From Mycolicibacterium sp. lyk4-40-TYG-92 (lineage in GTDB: Bacteria; Actinomycetota; Actinomycetes; Mycobacteriales; Mycobacteriaceae): a stretch of 64,000 bases of DNA. The notes below the pieces were generated by a model. The model had not been told where the DNA came from. It worked only from the letters and a program-made list of their open reading frames with translations, and did not search any database. Location of the stretch: contig NZ_JARVRX010000003.1 in assembly GCF_030209435.1 (NCBI RefSeq), positions 620,001 to 684,000 on the forward strand. Reading direction: 5' to 3'. Of the stretch, positions 1 to 8,700 are shown piece after piece; position 1 is the first letter of the stretch; each line of letters begins with the position of its first letter. The position numbers were made by a program, and so were the translations under genes.

Positions 1-1005
1 ATCGGGGCCAACGGCTACCTCGGTTCGCATGTCACCCGGCAGCTCGTGGCGGCCGGGGAAGACGTGCGGGTCATGGTGCGAGCCGGCGCCAACACCGTCG
101 GCATCGACGACCTCGACGTGACCCGCTACGAAGGCGACATCTGGGACAACGACACCCTGCGCGCCGCGATGACCGGCGCCGACATCGTCTACTACTGCGT
201 GGTCGACACCCGCGGCTGGCTGCGGGATCCGTCGCCGTTGTTCCGGACCAACGTCGAGGGCACCCGCAACGTGCTGGACGTCGCGGTGGAGCCCGAAATC
301 GCCTCGGGTCTCAAGAAATTCGTCTTCACCAGCAGCTACGCCACGGTGGGACGCAAGCGCGGTTTCGTCTCCACCGAGGACGACATCGCCGACGAGCGCA
401 CGTTGCCGCCGTACGTGCGGTCGCGCGTGCAGGCCGAGAAGCTGGTGCTCGGATACGCCCGTGAGCGCGGGTTGCCCGCTGTCGCGATGTGCGTCTCCAC
501 CACGTACGGCGGAACGGACTGGGGCCGCACCCCGCACGGCGCCATCATCGCCGGCGCCGCATTCGGGAAGCTGCCGTTCGTGATGAGCGGCATCGAACTG
601 GAAGCGGTCGACGTCAACGACGCCGCCCGGGCGCTGATCCTCGCGGCCGACAAGGGCCGTCCCGGGGAGCGGTACCTGATCTCCGACAAGATGATCAGCA
701 ATGCCGCGGTGGCACGGATCGCCGCCGCCGAGGCCGGCGTGCCGGCGCCGGCCAAGTCGCTGCCGCTGCCGGTGACGTACGCACTCGCCACCATGGGCAC
801 CGTCAAGGGCCGGCTCAGAGGCAGCGACGAACACATGTCGCTGGCGTCGCTGCGCCTGATGCGTGCCGAGGCGCCCGTCGACTGCAGCAAGGCCAGGGCC
901 GAATTGGGTTGGGAGCCAAGGCCTGTCGAGGATGCAGTGCGGGAGGCGGCGCGATTCTGGGTGGGCCTGCGAAAGGCGCGTCAGGCCCAGAAATCCACGG
1001 GCTGA
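1..1005 (+). CDS. NAD-dependent epimerase/dehydratase (SDR), 5' truncated by the window
   Basis: The reading frame is already open at base 1, so the true start lies outside the window. The first residues read IGANGYLGSH, the glycine-rich nucleotide-binding turn (GxxGxxG) of extended short-chain dehydrogenases. A conserved SSYATVG stretch and a YVRSRVQAEK segment (residue numbering cannot be fixed) fit the Ser and YxxxK catalytic site, although the usual Tyr-x3-Lys spacing is not clear. Family members act on nucleotide sugars, sterols or dihydroflavonol-like substrates. The substrate cannot be named from sequence. A GTG at 46 is an internal codon of this frame, not a likely start. Confidence 0.85.
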   Translation: MGANGYLGSHVTRQLVAAGEDVRVMVRAGANTVGIDDLDVTRYEGDIWDNDTLRAAMTGADIVYYCVVDTRGWLRDPSPLFRTNVEGTRNVLDVAVEPEIASGLKKFVFTSSYATVGRKRGFVSTEDDIADERTLPPYVRSRVQAEKLVLGYARERGLPAVAMCVSTTYGGTDWGRTPHGAIIAGAAFGKLPFVMSGIELEAVDVNDAARALILAADKGRPGERYLISDKMISNAAVARIAAAEAGVPAPAKSLPLPVTYALATMGTVKGRLRGSDEHMSLASLRLMRAEAPVDCSKARAELGWEPRPVEDAVREAARFWVGLRKARQAQKSTG

Positions 1006-1068
1006 ACAACGCGCCGCGCGGCGTTAAGTCGTGGCACGGCAGCCTCACCCGGGGCTAGCGTCGAAGCC

Positions 1069-1890
1069 ATGACGGACAGATTGCAGGTGGACCTCACCGG
1101 TGCGCCGCAGACCATGCTGGCCACGCTGTACGGCAAGGCGCTCGACGCCGACCTGCCGAACTCGGTGCTGCACGACACCTACGCGAGGGACGTCGTCGCC
1201 CGCATCGACTACGACTGGTCGCGGACGACGATGACGGCGGCCCGATCTCCGGGCGTCACCCTCCGGTCCGCCTACTTCGACATGACCGCCCGCCAGTTCC
1301 TGGCCGTGCATCCGGACGCCGTTGTGCTGCACCTCGGTTGCGGGCTGGACAGCCGGTACTACCGCCTCGACCCGGGGCCTGACGTCGACTGGTACGACGT
1401 CGACTACCCGGAGGTTGCCGATCTGCGCCGGCAGCTGTACCCGCCCCGCGAGCACTGCCACATCGTGTCGGCATCGGTGACAGACCCGGCGTGGCTGGCG
1501 GATATCCCCGCCGACCGCCCGGTGCTCATGCTGGCAGAGGGTCTCACCATGTATCTCAGTGAGGCCGACGGGCAGGCGCTGTTCCGCCGGATTGTCGAGC
1601 AATTCCCAAGCGGCGAACTGCAATTCGACGCCTTCAGCCGGCTCGGCGTGAAACTGCAATGGACCAACTCGGTCGTGCGCCGTTCGGGTGCGACGTTGCA
1701 GTGGGCCATGGACAGCCCCGACGACGTCCTCTCGGTGGTGCCGGGACTGCGGCTGCTGTCGTTGGTGTCGGCTTTCGATGCCGACGGCTACGACCGGCTA
1801 CCGGCGGGGCTACGGGTGATGGCGGCCATCATGCGCGCTGTGCCCGGTATGCGTTATATGTCGCAGTACCACCGGTATTCGTGGGGCTGA
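1069..1890 (+). CDS. class I SAM-dependent methyltransferase, LCMT/PPM1-like family
   Basis: This 273-residue soluble protein carries the SAM-binding motif VLHLGCGLDSR at about residues 87-97, then the acidic WYDVDYPEV loop and the MLAEGLTMYL segment. These are typical of the leucine carboxyl methyltransferase-like family that is greatly expanded in mycobacteria (TIGR00027-like). Such enzymes transfer methyl groups to small-molecule or carboxyl acceptors; the acceptor here is unknown. It starts with ATG 63 bases after the upstream dehydrogenase and probably has its own promoter or weak read-through. It ends just before a convergent SRPBCC gene. Confidence 0.85.
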   Translation: MTDRLQVDLTGAPQTMLATLYGKALDADLPNSVLHDTYARDVVARIDYDWSRTTMTAARSPGVTLRSAYFDMTARQFLAVHPDAVVLHLGCGLDSRYYRLDPGPDVDWYDVDYPEVADLRRQLYPPREHCHIVSASVTDPAWLADIPADRPVLMLAEGLTMYLSEADGQALFRRIVEQFPSGELQFDAFSRLGVKLQWTNSVVRRSGATLQWAMDSPDDVLSVVPGLRLLSLVSAFDADGYDRLPAGLRVMAAIMRAVPGMRYMSQYHRYSWG

Positions 1891-1903
1891 CCACCCCGAC
1901 CGG

Positions 1904-2374
1904 CTACGCGGCTTCGGCGCGGGCCTTCAGGCGCTCCAGCGTCAGCCGGATGTTCTCGGCGTTGGCCGCATCGCGGTCGGCGACGCCGGTGAGCGAGGCG
2001 GCGAACAACTTCAGCAGACCCGGCCGGTTGTCCCACGTGGACTCGGTGACCCGGCAGCCGCCCGCCGTCTCGGTGATTTCGTAGCGCCAGTACGCGATGG
2101 GCACGATCGAGGACTTCACGGCGAAGCCGAACGTCCTACCCGGCTCGGCCTCGGTGATGGTGCAGCTGGTGGTCCAGGTCTTCGAGCCGTTGCGGTTGTG
2201 TCCCTTGAACACCGAACCGGGTACCGCGGACGAGCCCTTCTGCCACTCCATGGTGTGTGCCTCCTCGGCGAGCGAGGCCAGGGTGGGCAGATCGGTCAGC
2301 AACGCGTAGACAGCCGACGGGCTGGCAGCGATCTCGATGGCAGCGGTGACGGCGGCGGGCCCCTGTGCGGTCAT
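1904..2374 (-). CDS. SRPBCC (START/polyketide cyclase-like) family protein
   Basis: The protein has 156 residues. The N-terminal beta strand with IEIAASPSAVYALLTDL and the C-terminal amphipathic helix rich in Leu, Lys and Arg are the hallmarks of the SRPBCC helix-grip fold, which encloses a hydrophobic ligand pocket. Mycobacterial members of this length include lipid-binding and stress-related proteins of mostly unknown ligand. There is no signal peptide. It faces the methyltransferase convergently with 13 bases between the stops, so the two probably share no regulation. Confidence 0.8.
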   Translation of the reverse strand: MTAQGPAAVTAAIEIAASPSAVYALLTDLPTLASLAEEAHTMEWQKGSSAVPGSVFKGHNRNGSKTWTTSCTITEAEPGRTFGFAVKSSIVPIAYWRYEITETAGGCRVTESTWDNRPGLLKLFAASLTGVADRDAANAENIRLTLERLKARAEAA

Positions 2375-2525
2375 GGGGCTGATCGTAGACGGGCCGTCCC
2401 GGAGTCAGGCAAGCGGTAATTGTCGCTGGCGCAACAAGAATGCTCGAACTCTGCGGGTAACCGTTTGGGGGTATCCCGGCGATATACCGCGTGACGGCAC
2501 CTTCCAACGAAGGAGTTGGGTTGAT

Positions 2526-3119
2526 ATGAGCAAAAAGACGTTTGTGGCAGCTACCGCGCTCACCACCGGTGTGAGTGCGGCGATTATGGGATTGGGAGTC
2601 AATATCGCGCAGGCGAAGCCTGCACCGCCGTGCCCACCGATGCAGGTGTGCAACGGTCCGGGGAACGGGCACGGCCCGGGTGGCGGCGGTCCGCCCGGAA
2701 ACCCCGGCGGTCCGCCCGGAAACCCCGGCGGTCCGCCTGGAAACCCGGGTGGTCCCGGCGGCGGGCCCGGCGGGCCACCGCCCGGCGACCCGGGCAATCA
2801 CGATGACTGGCACCCGGGTGACCAGGACAATGGCCGCGGGGACTGGCATCCCGGTGACCAGGGGAACTGGCACCCCAGGCCGGGTGACCCGGGACCGGGT
2901 GACTGGCACTGGCGCGGCGGCCCGCCGCCATGGGGTCATGGCCCGGGTCCGTGGGGGTGGGGACCGCCGCCGCGGCCGAACATCATCTGGGTGGCGCCCC
3001 CGCCGTGGGCACCGCCGCCGCCGCCGTTCGACTACTGGGGCTACACCGTCTACCCGGTGTGGGACCCGGGCTTCATGGCGTGGGGTTTCTGGTTCTTCGG
3101 CATCTGGATTGCGCTGTAA
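2526..3119 (+). CDS. secreted Pro/Gly-rich low-complexity protein
   Basis: This 197-residue protein starts at ATG 2526 behind a clear GAAGGAG ribosome-binding site at 2509-2514. Residues 1-30 form a Sec signal peptide (MSKKTF..., hydrophobic core, AQA cleavage region). The mature chain is almost wholly Gly, Pro, Trp, Asp and Asn. It has three GNPGGPP-type heptads, then repeated DWHPGDQ-like units, and ends in an aromatic tail rich in Trp, Phe and Pro. Similar Pro/Gly-rich exported proteins are common in mycobacterial envelopes and have no known activity. A strong hairpin follows the stop. Confidence 0.75.
   Translation: MSKKTFVAATALTTGVSAAIMGLGVNIAQAKPAPPCPPMQVCNGPGNGHGPGGGGPPGNPGGPPGNPGGPPGNPGGPGGGPGGPPPGDPGNHDDWHPGDQDNGRGDWHPGDQGNWHPRPGDPGPGDWHWRGGPPPWGHGPGPWGWGPPPRPNIIWVAPPPWAPPPPPFDYWGYTVYPVWDPGFMAWGFWFFGIWIAL
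2685..2747 (+). repeat. three tandem 21-bp repeats inside the Pro/Gly-rich gene
   Basis: Three head-to-tail copies of a 21-base unit begin at 2685, 2706 and 2727. The first two are identical and the third has drifted at its end. Each encodes one GGPPGNP heptad, so copy number could vary by slippage without breaking the frame. Confidence 0.85.
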
Positions 3120-3143
3120 TCCGTCAGTAGTTGCCGTCTGATG

Positions 3144-3173
3144 GCTGGGCCTGTCACTCGTGACAGGCCCAGC
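3144..3173 (+). terminator. hairpin terminator of the Pro/Gly-rich gene
   Basis: A perfect 14-bp inverted repeat (3144-3157 with 3160-3173) separated by two bases lies 24 bases past the stop. There is no U tract, as is usual for mycobacterial intrinsic terminators. Confidence 0.65.
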
Positions 3174-3212
3174 GTCATGTCGGGAATCGGCATCGCCGGG
3201 AAAGGTGTTGCA

Positions 3213-3584
3213 ATGAGCATGACCGAGCGTCCCGTGCTGCAGCCCACTGCGGCTCACCCCATCACCATCACGCCGACCGCCGGACGCGTCACCGTCACGG
3301 TCAACGGACGCGTGGTGGCGGACACCACTGACGCGCTCACCCTGCAGGAGTCGAATTATCCAGCGGTGCAATATGTTCCGCTCGCGGACGTCGACCAGGC
3401 GACGCTGACCAGGAGCACGACCACCAGCTACTGCCCGTACAAGGGTGATGCCGGCTACTACCACGTCGGAGACATCGAGGACGTCATCTGGACCTACGAA
3501 CAGCCCTATCCCGCGGTCGCGGAAATCGCCGGCCGAGTGGCGTTCTACCCGGACAAGGCCGACATCGTGGTGCATCCCGCCTAA
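3213..3584 (+). CDS. DUF427 domain-containing protein
   Basis: The protein has 123 residues from ATG 3213, preceded by AAAGG at 3201-3205. The frame is open further upstream, but those codons cross the preceding hairpin. The conserved DUF427 core includes ADTTDALTLQE, YPAVQYVPLADV and the STTTSYCPYKGDAGYY segment with its Cys and paired Tyr residues. These small beta-rich proteins have no established biochemical role. The gene ends nine bases before the glycosylase gene, suggesting co-transcription. Confidence 0.85.
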   Translation: MSMTERPVLQPTAAHPITITPTAGRVTVTVNGRVVADTTDALTLQESNYPAVQYVPLADVDQATLTRSTTTSYCPYKGDAGYYHVGDIEDVIWTYEQPYPAVAEIAGRVAFYPDKADIVVHPA

Positions 3585-3593
3585 CCTGAACCC

Positions 3594-4490
3594 GTGCCCA
3601 CCGCCAGCCTGGCCCTGGACGGCCCGGCCGGCCTGGGTCTGACGTTGTCGCCGCTGCGCCGCGGCGGGACCGATCCGACCTTCCGGACCGTCGACGGCGT
3701 CATCTGGCGCACCAGCCTCATGCGCACCGGCGGCGTCACCGCACGGCTCAGCTCGCCCGACCTCACGACCGTCGACTGCGAGGTGTGGGGTGACGGCGCC
3801 GCCGAATTCCTGGACCGGTTACCCGGGCTGGTCGGCGCCGAGGACGACGCCACGGGATTCGTACCCACCGAACCGACCATTGCCGAGGCCTGGCGCCGGG
3901 TTCCGCACCTGCGGTTGTGCCGAACCGGGCGGGTGCTGGAGGCCCTGGTCCCGGCGATCCTCGAGCAGCGGGTGCACGGCATCGACGCATGGAGTGCGTT
4001 CCGCACGCTGACGACGCGGTACGGCGCGCCGCCCCCGGGCCCCGCACCGGCCGGGATGCGTCTGCCCCCGACCGCCGACGTGTGGCGTCGCATCCCGTCC
4101 TGGGAGTTTCACCGGGCCAACGTAGACCCGGGCCGGGCTCGCACCCTGGTCGGATGTGCGCAGCGGGCCGACGCGCTGGAGCGGCTGACGCCGGAAAACG
4201 CCACGACGGCACTGATGTCGTTGCCGGGCGTCGGGGTGTGGACGGCGGCCGAAACCGTGCAGAAGGCCTTCGGCGACGCCGACGCGCTCTCGGTCGGTGA
4301 CTATCACCTGGCCAAGACGGTCGGCTGGACCCTGCTGGGCCACCCGATCGACGACGCCGCGATGGTCGAACTGCTGGAACCGCTCCGTCCCCACCGGCAT
4401 CGGGCGGTGCGGCTGCTCGAGGTCAGTGGCCTGGCGCGCAACCCGAGATTTGGTGCGCGCCAAGCGATTCCGAATTTGAAGACGATCTAG
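3594..4490 (+). CDS. DNA-3-methyladenine glycosylase-like HhH-GPD repair protein
   Basis: This 298-residue protein starts at GTG 3594. The C-terminal half carries a helix-hairpin-helix LPGVGVWTA followed about 20 residues later by SVGDYHLAK. The Asp in that segment matches the catalytic aspartate of the HhH-GPD (AlkA) superfamily. The N-terminal half looks like the AlkA-type beta domain. Such enzymes excise alkylated bases to start base-excision repair. The exact lesion range cannot be read from sequence. Its stop overlaps that of the convergent aquaporin gene by about three bases. Confidence 0.85.
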   Translation: MPTASLALDGPAGLGLTLSPLRRGGTDPTFRTVDGVIWRTSLMRTGGVTARLSSPDLTTVDCEVWGDGAAEFLDRLPGLVGAEDDATGFVPTEPTIAEAWRRVPHLRLCRTGRVLEALVPAILEQRVHGIDAWSAFRTLTTRYGAPPPGPAPAGMRLPPTADVWRRIPSWEFHRANVDPGRARTLVGCAQRADALERLTPENATTALMSLPGVGVWTAAETVQKAFGDADALSVGDYHLAKTVGWTLLGHPIDDAAMVELLEPLRPHRHRAVRLLEVSGLARNPRFGARQAIPNLKTI

Positions 4491-5218
4491 TCCCGATCCG
4501 GCTCCGTGGCCGTGCCGAACAACAGCGGATAGGCGACGCCCGCGACGGCCGCTCCGACCAACGGCGCCAGCCAGAACACCCAGAGCTGCGTGGGCGCCCC
4601 GTTGCCGTTGAAGAACGCGACGCCGGTCGAGCGGGCCGGGTTTACCGACGTGTTGGAGATCGGAATCGAGATCAGGTGGATCAGGGTCAGGGACAGGCCG
4701 ATGGACAGTCCTGCGAAGCCCTTCGGGGCCCGAGCGTCGGTGGAACCCAGGATCACGAACAGGAACATCGCGGTCAGAACGATTTCGGTGATGATCACCG
4801 ACGCCAGGCCGAAATGTTCCGGTGAGTGGTCACCGAAACCGTTCGCGGCCATGTTGCCGGTTGCCGACCAGCCCTTCTGTCCGCTGCCGATCCAGTAGAT
4901 GACCCCACCGGCGACGAGTCCGCCGACGACCTGGGCGATCCAGTACGCCGGTAGCGCCTTCCATTCGATCCGGCGGGCCAGGGCCGCGCCGAGCGTGACC
5001 GCTGGATTGAAATGACCACCCGAGACGCTGCCGAAGGCATAGACGCCGGTCAGGACTGTGAGGCCGAAAGCGATTGCGACACCGAGGAATCCGATACCGA
5101 TGGAGGTGTGTTCGCTCGGATTGGCGGAAAAGACCGCCGCGCCGCAGCCGCCGAGCACCAGCCAGAAGGTGCCGACGGCCTCCGCCGCCAGCTTGTGTGT
5201 CATCGTGGGAGCACTCAT
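4487..5218 (-). CDS. aqpZ: aquaporin, AqpZ-like
   Basis: The protein has 243 residues. ATG 5218 (MSAPTMTHKL) is preferred because TGGAGGGT stands about nine bases upstream; a longer frame to 5269 has no better site. The two pore signatures are GGHFNPAVTLG in the first half and VNPARSTG in the second, and about six membrane spans surround them. AqpZ-type channels conduct water, while glycerol facilitators have different selectivity residues. I favour water because the region after the second NPA is AqpZ-like, but selectivity is not proven. The long upstream gap contains palindromes that may control it. Confidence 0.9.
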   Translation of the reverse strand: MSAPTMTHKLAAEAVGTFWLVLGGCGAAVFSANPSEHTSIGIGFLGVAIAFGLTVLTGVYAFGSVSGGHFNPAVTLGAALARRIEWKALPAYWIAQVVGGLVAGGVIYWIGSGQKGWSATGNMAANGFGDHSPEHFGLASVIITEIVLTAMFLFVILGSTDARAPKGFAGLSIGLSLTLIHLISIPISNTSVNPARSTGVAFFNGNGAPTQLWVFWLAPLVGAAVAGVAYPLLFGTATEPDRD

Positions 5219-5420
5219 GTGGTCGAACCCTCCACTTCCAGTTGAAAAAGCCGGGTCAGCAAACTGCATTTCGAGCGTCTCACCAAAGGGCGGCCGAGAG
5301 TCCGGCTGTTGCTGAATAGCAGCTCAAAGGTGACCGGTGGTTGCTCGGTGGCGGGCCCCGAATCTAAGAATCTGACCAATCTTTACAGCAAATAAATATT
5401 TGGTAACAGGCCTGCGGAAA

Positions 5421-5434
5421 TGCTGTATACAGCA
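5421..5434. promoter_or_regulatory. perfect 14-bp palindrome TGCTGTATACAGCA
   Basis: The site is a perfect dyad. Its right half, TACAGCAAA, recurs at 5384-5392, and a looser TGCT-AGCA dyad lies at 5310-5321. The GTATAC core resembles operators of GntR-family repressors. It sits about 200 bases upstream of aqpZ and 330 bases upstream of gltB, so either gene may be the target. Confidence 0.5.
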
Positions 5435-5532
5435 AACTAAAATGGGGTGCGGTGACCAATGATGCCGGCGGGTCCCCCTTGGGTGTGACCCGAATTGATT
5501 GGCGAAAACGCAAGGGCTCCAATAAAATTGGT

Positions 5533-5548
5533 GCTACCGACCGGTAGC
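5533..5548. promoter_or_regulatory. palindrome GCTACCG-2-CGGTAGC
   Basis: A perfect 7-bp dyad with a two-base spacer. The spacer is too short for an RNA loop, so a protein-binding site (TetR-like in appearance) is likelier than a hairpin. Confidence 0.4.
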
Positions 5549-5584
5549 TTCCGAGTGTTGTCGACCACAGTCACAGCAACCTCG

Positions 5585-5598
5585 TTAGGCCTGCCTAA
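5585..5598. promoter_or_regulatory. palindrome TTAGGC-2-GCCTAA before the proposed gltB promoter
   Basis: A perfect 6-bp dyad directly upstream of the candidate -35 element at 5600. The TTAGG/CCTAA arms recall metal-repressor (DtxR-type) half-sites. The arm spacing is four bases, not the nine of an IdeR box, so a different regulator is implied. Confidence 0.45.
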
Positions 5599-5768
5599 GT
5601 TGGCATGTCAGGCCGGGTTTGTCATATCGTTTTGTCTCAATCGAGGCGAGCGGGACGGCCCGTCGTTCAGTGCTGCACGCTGGCATACCGTCGCTCAGTC
5701 CGCTGGCGCCGCTGAAAGCGGTGGTCAAGCGATGCTTCGTAAAGAAGATGGTGAAGGGTTAGGTGGGA

Positions 5769-8700
5769 ATGACGCCGCAGCACGGCGGACCCAGCAAGGT
5801 CGGGCTGTACAACCCCGCGCATGAGCACGACGCCTGTGGCGTCGCCATGGTCGCGGACATTCACGGACGTCGGAGCCGCGACATCGTCGACAAGGCGATC
5901 ACGGCACTGCTGAACCTGGAGCACCGCGGTGCTGCAGGTGCCGAGCCGAACACCGGCGACGGCGCAGGCATCCTGCTGCAGGTCCCTGACGAGTTCCTCC
6001 GCGCCGTGTGCGCAGAGGAAGGCTTCGAGCTGCCCGCCGAGGGCAGCTACGCCACGGGCATCGCCTTCCTGCCGCAGTCGGCCCGCGACGCCAAGCTGGC
6101 GTGCGAAGCCGTCGAGAAGATCGTCGAAGCCGAGGGCCTGCAGGTCCTGGGCTGGCGCGACGTGCCGTTCGACGAGTCGTCGCTGGGCGCCCTGGCGCGC
6201 GACGCCATGCCGACCCTGCGTCAGATCTTCATCGCCGGCGCTGACGGCATGCAGCTCGAGCGCCGCGCCTACGTGATCCGCAAGCGTGCCGAGCACGAGC
6301 TGGGCACCAAGGGCCCGGGCCAGGACGGCCCCGGCCGCGAGACGGTGTATTTCCCGAGCCTGTCGGGCAAGACCATCGTCTACAAGGGCATGCTCACCAC
6401 CCCGCAGCTCAAGGCGTTCTACCTGGACCTGCAGGACGAGCGGATGAAGAGCGCGCTGGGCATCGTGCACTCGCGGTTCTCGACCAACACGTTCCCGTCG
6501 TGGCCGCTGGCGCACCCGTTCCGCCGGGTCGCCCACAACGGTGAGATCAACACCGTCAACGGCAACGAGAACTGGATGCGGGCCCGTGAGGCGCTCATCC
6601 ACACCGACGTGTTCGGGTTCCACAACGACCTGAACAAGATTTTCCCGGTCTGTACGCCGGGCGCCTCGGACACCGCTCGGTTCGACGAGGCGCTCGAACT
6701 CCTGCACCTGGGTGGACGTCCGCTGCACCACGCCGTGCTGATGATGATCCCCGAGGCGTGGGAACGCAGCGAGACCATGGACCCCGCCCGCCGGGCGTTC
6801 TACCAGTACCACGCGTCGCTCATGGAGCCGTGGGACGGCCCGGCGTCGGTGTGCTTCACCGATGGCACCATCGTCGGCGCGGTCCTGGACCGCAACGGCC
6901 TGCGTCCCTCGCGCATCTGGGTCACCGACGACGGCCTGGTCGTCATGGCCTCCGAGGCCGGCGTCCTGGACCTGGACCCGTCGACCGTCGTCAAGAAGAT
7001 GCGCCTGCAGCCCGGCCGCATGTTCCTCGTGGACATGGCCGAGGGCCGGATCGTCGACGACGAGGAGATCAAGGACAAGCTGGCGGCCGAGCACCCCTAC
7101 CAGGAGTGGCTCGACAACGGCCTGTTCCACATCGACGACCTGCCCCCGGGCGACTACGTCAAGATGCCGCACCACCGCGTGGTGCTGCGCCAGCAGGCGT
7201 TCGGCTACACCAACGAAGAGGTCACCCAGCTGATCGTGCCCATGGCACGCACCGGCGCCGAGGCGCTGGGCTCCATGGGTACCGACACCCCGATCGCTGT
7301 GCTGTCGCAGCGGCCGCGGATGCTCTACGACTACTTCCAGCAGCTGTTCGCCCAGGTCACCAACCCGCCGCTGGACGCCATCCGTGAAGAGGTCGTCACC
7401 AGCCTCTCGGGCGTCATCGGCCCCGAGGGTGACCTGCTGAATCCGGACGAGAACTCGTGCCGGCAGATCGTCGTGCCGCAGCCGATCCTGCGCAACGGCG
7501 ACCTGTCCAAGCTGATCTGCGTCGACCCCGACCACGAGGTCCGGGGTCGCAAGCACGGTATGCGGGCCGCGGTCATCAACTGCCTCTACCCGGTTGCCGA
7601 CGGTGGAGACGGTCTGCGCCGCGCTCTGGAGGACGTCCGCACCAAGGTGTCGCAGGCCATCCGCAACGGTGCCCGCATCATCGTGCTGTCGGACCGTGAG
7701 TCGAACGAATGGCTCGCGCCGATCCCGTCGCTGCTGTCGACGGCCGCCGTCCACCACCACCTGGTCCGGGAACGCACCCGCACCCAGGTCGGCCTGGTGG
7801 TCGAGTCCGGTGACGCCCGCGAGGTGCACCACATGGCCATGCTGGTGGGTGTCGGCGCCGCCGCCATCAACCCGTACATGGCGTTCGAGACCGTCGAGGA
7901 CATGGTGGACCGCGGTGTCATCACCGGTCTGACCAGCGACCAGGCCAAGGCCAACTACGTCAAGGCCGCCGGCAAGGGCGTACTGAAGGTGATGTCCAAG
8001 ATGGGCATCTCGACGCTGGCCTCCTACACCGGCGCCCAGCTGTTCCAGGCCGTCGGCATCAGCCAGCGCGTGCTCGATGAGTACTTCACCGGCATCTCCT
8101 GTCCGACCGGCGGTATCGACCTCGACGACATCGCGGCCGACGTCGCGGCGCGGCACAGCCTCGCCTACCTCGACCGGCCCGACGAGTGGGCGCACCGCGA
8201 GCTCGAGGTCGGCGGCGAGTACCAGTGGCGCCGTGAGGGCGAGTACCACCTGTTCAACCCGGACACGGTGTTCAAGCTGCAGCACTCCACCCGCACCGGG
8301 CAGTACTCGGTGTTCAAGGAGTACACCAAGCTGGTCGACGACCAGAGCGAGCGCATGGCCTCCCTGCGTGGCCTGTTCACCTTCAAAGAGGGTGTGCGCG
8401 AACCGATTTCGGTCGACGAGGTCGAGCCCGCCAGCGAGATCGTCAAGCGGTTCTCCACCGGCGCGATGAGCTACGGCTCGATCTCGGCCGAGGCCCACGA
8501 GACGCTCGCCATCGCCATGAACCGCCTCGGCGGACGGTCGAACTCGGGTGAGGGCGGCGAGAACGTCGAGCGCTTCGACCGGGATGCCAACGGCGACTGG
8601 CGACGCAGTGCCATCAAGCAGGTCGCGTCGGCGCGCTTCGGTGTGACGTCGCACTACCTGACGAACTGCACCGACATCCAGATCAAGATGGCCCAGGGCG

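Larger units (their letters stand above)
5219..5768. promoter_or_regulatory. aqpZ-gltB divergent regulatory region
   Basis: This gene-free gap of about 550 bases separates the divergent aquaporin and glutamate synthase genes. It is relatively AT-rich between 5360 and 5440. It holds three palindromes listed separately (5421, 5533 and 5585). A plausible promoter for gltB is TTGGCA at 5600-5605 with TATCGT at 5625-5630, although the 19-base spacer is long. No convincing coding frame is present. Confidence 0.6.

Noticed and set aside
2470..2488. GGTAT-9-ATACC inverted repeat upstream of the Pro/Gly-rich gene
   Set aside because: Five-base arms are too short to support a call.
2136..3575. 479-codon reverse-strand frame
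   Set aside because: Crosses the SRPBCC, Pro/Gly-rich and DUF427 genes in another frame; low-complexity His/Arg translation.
5495..5824. 109-codon frame crossing the gltB start
   Set aside because: Overlaps the regulatory palindromes and the gltB start, with no ribosome-binding site or family.
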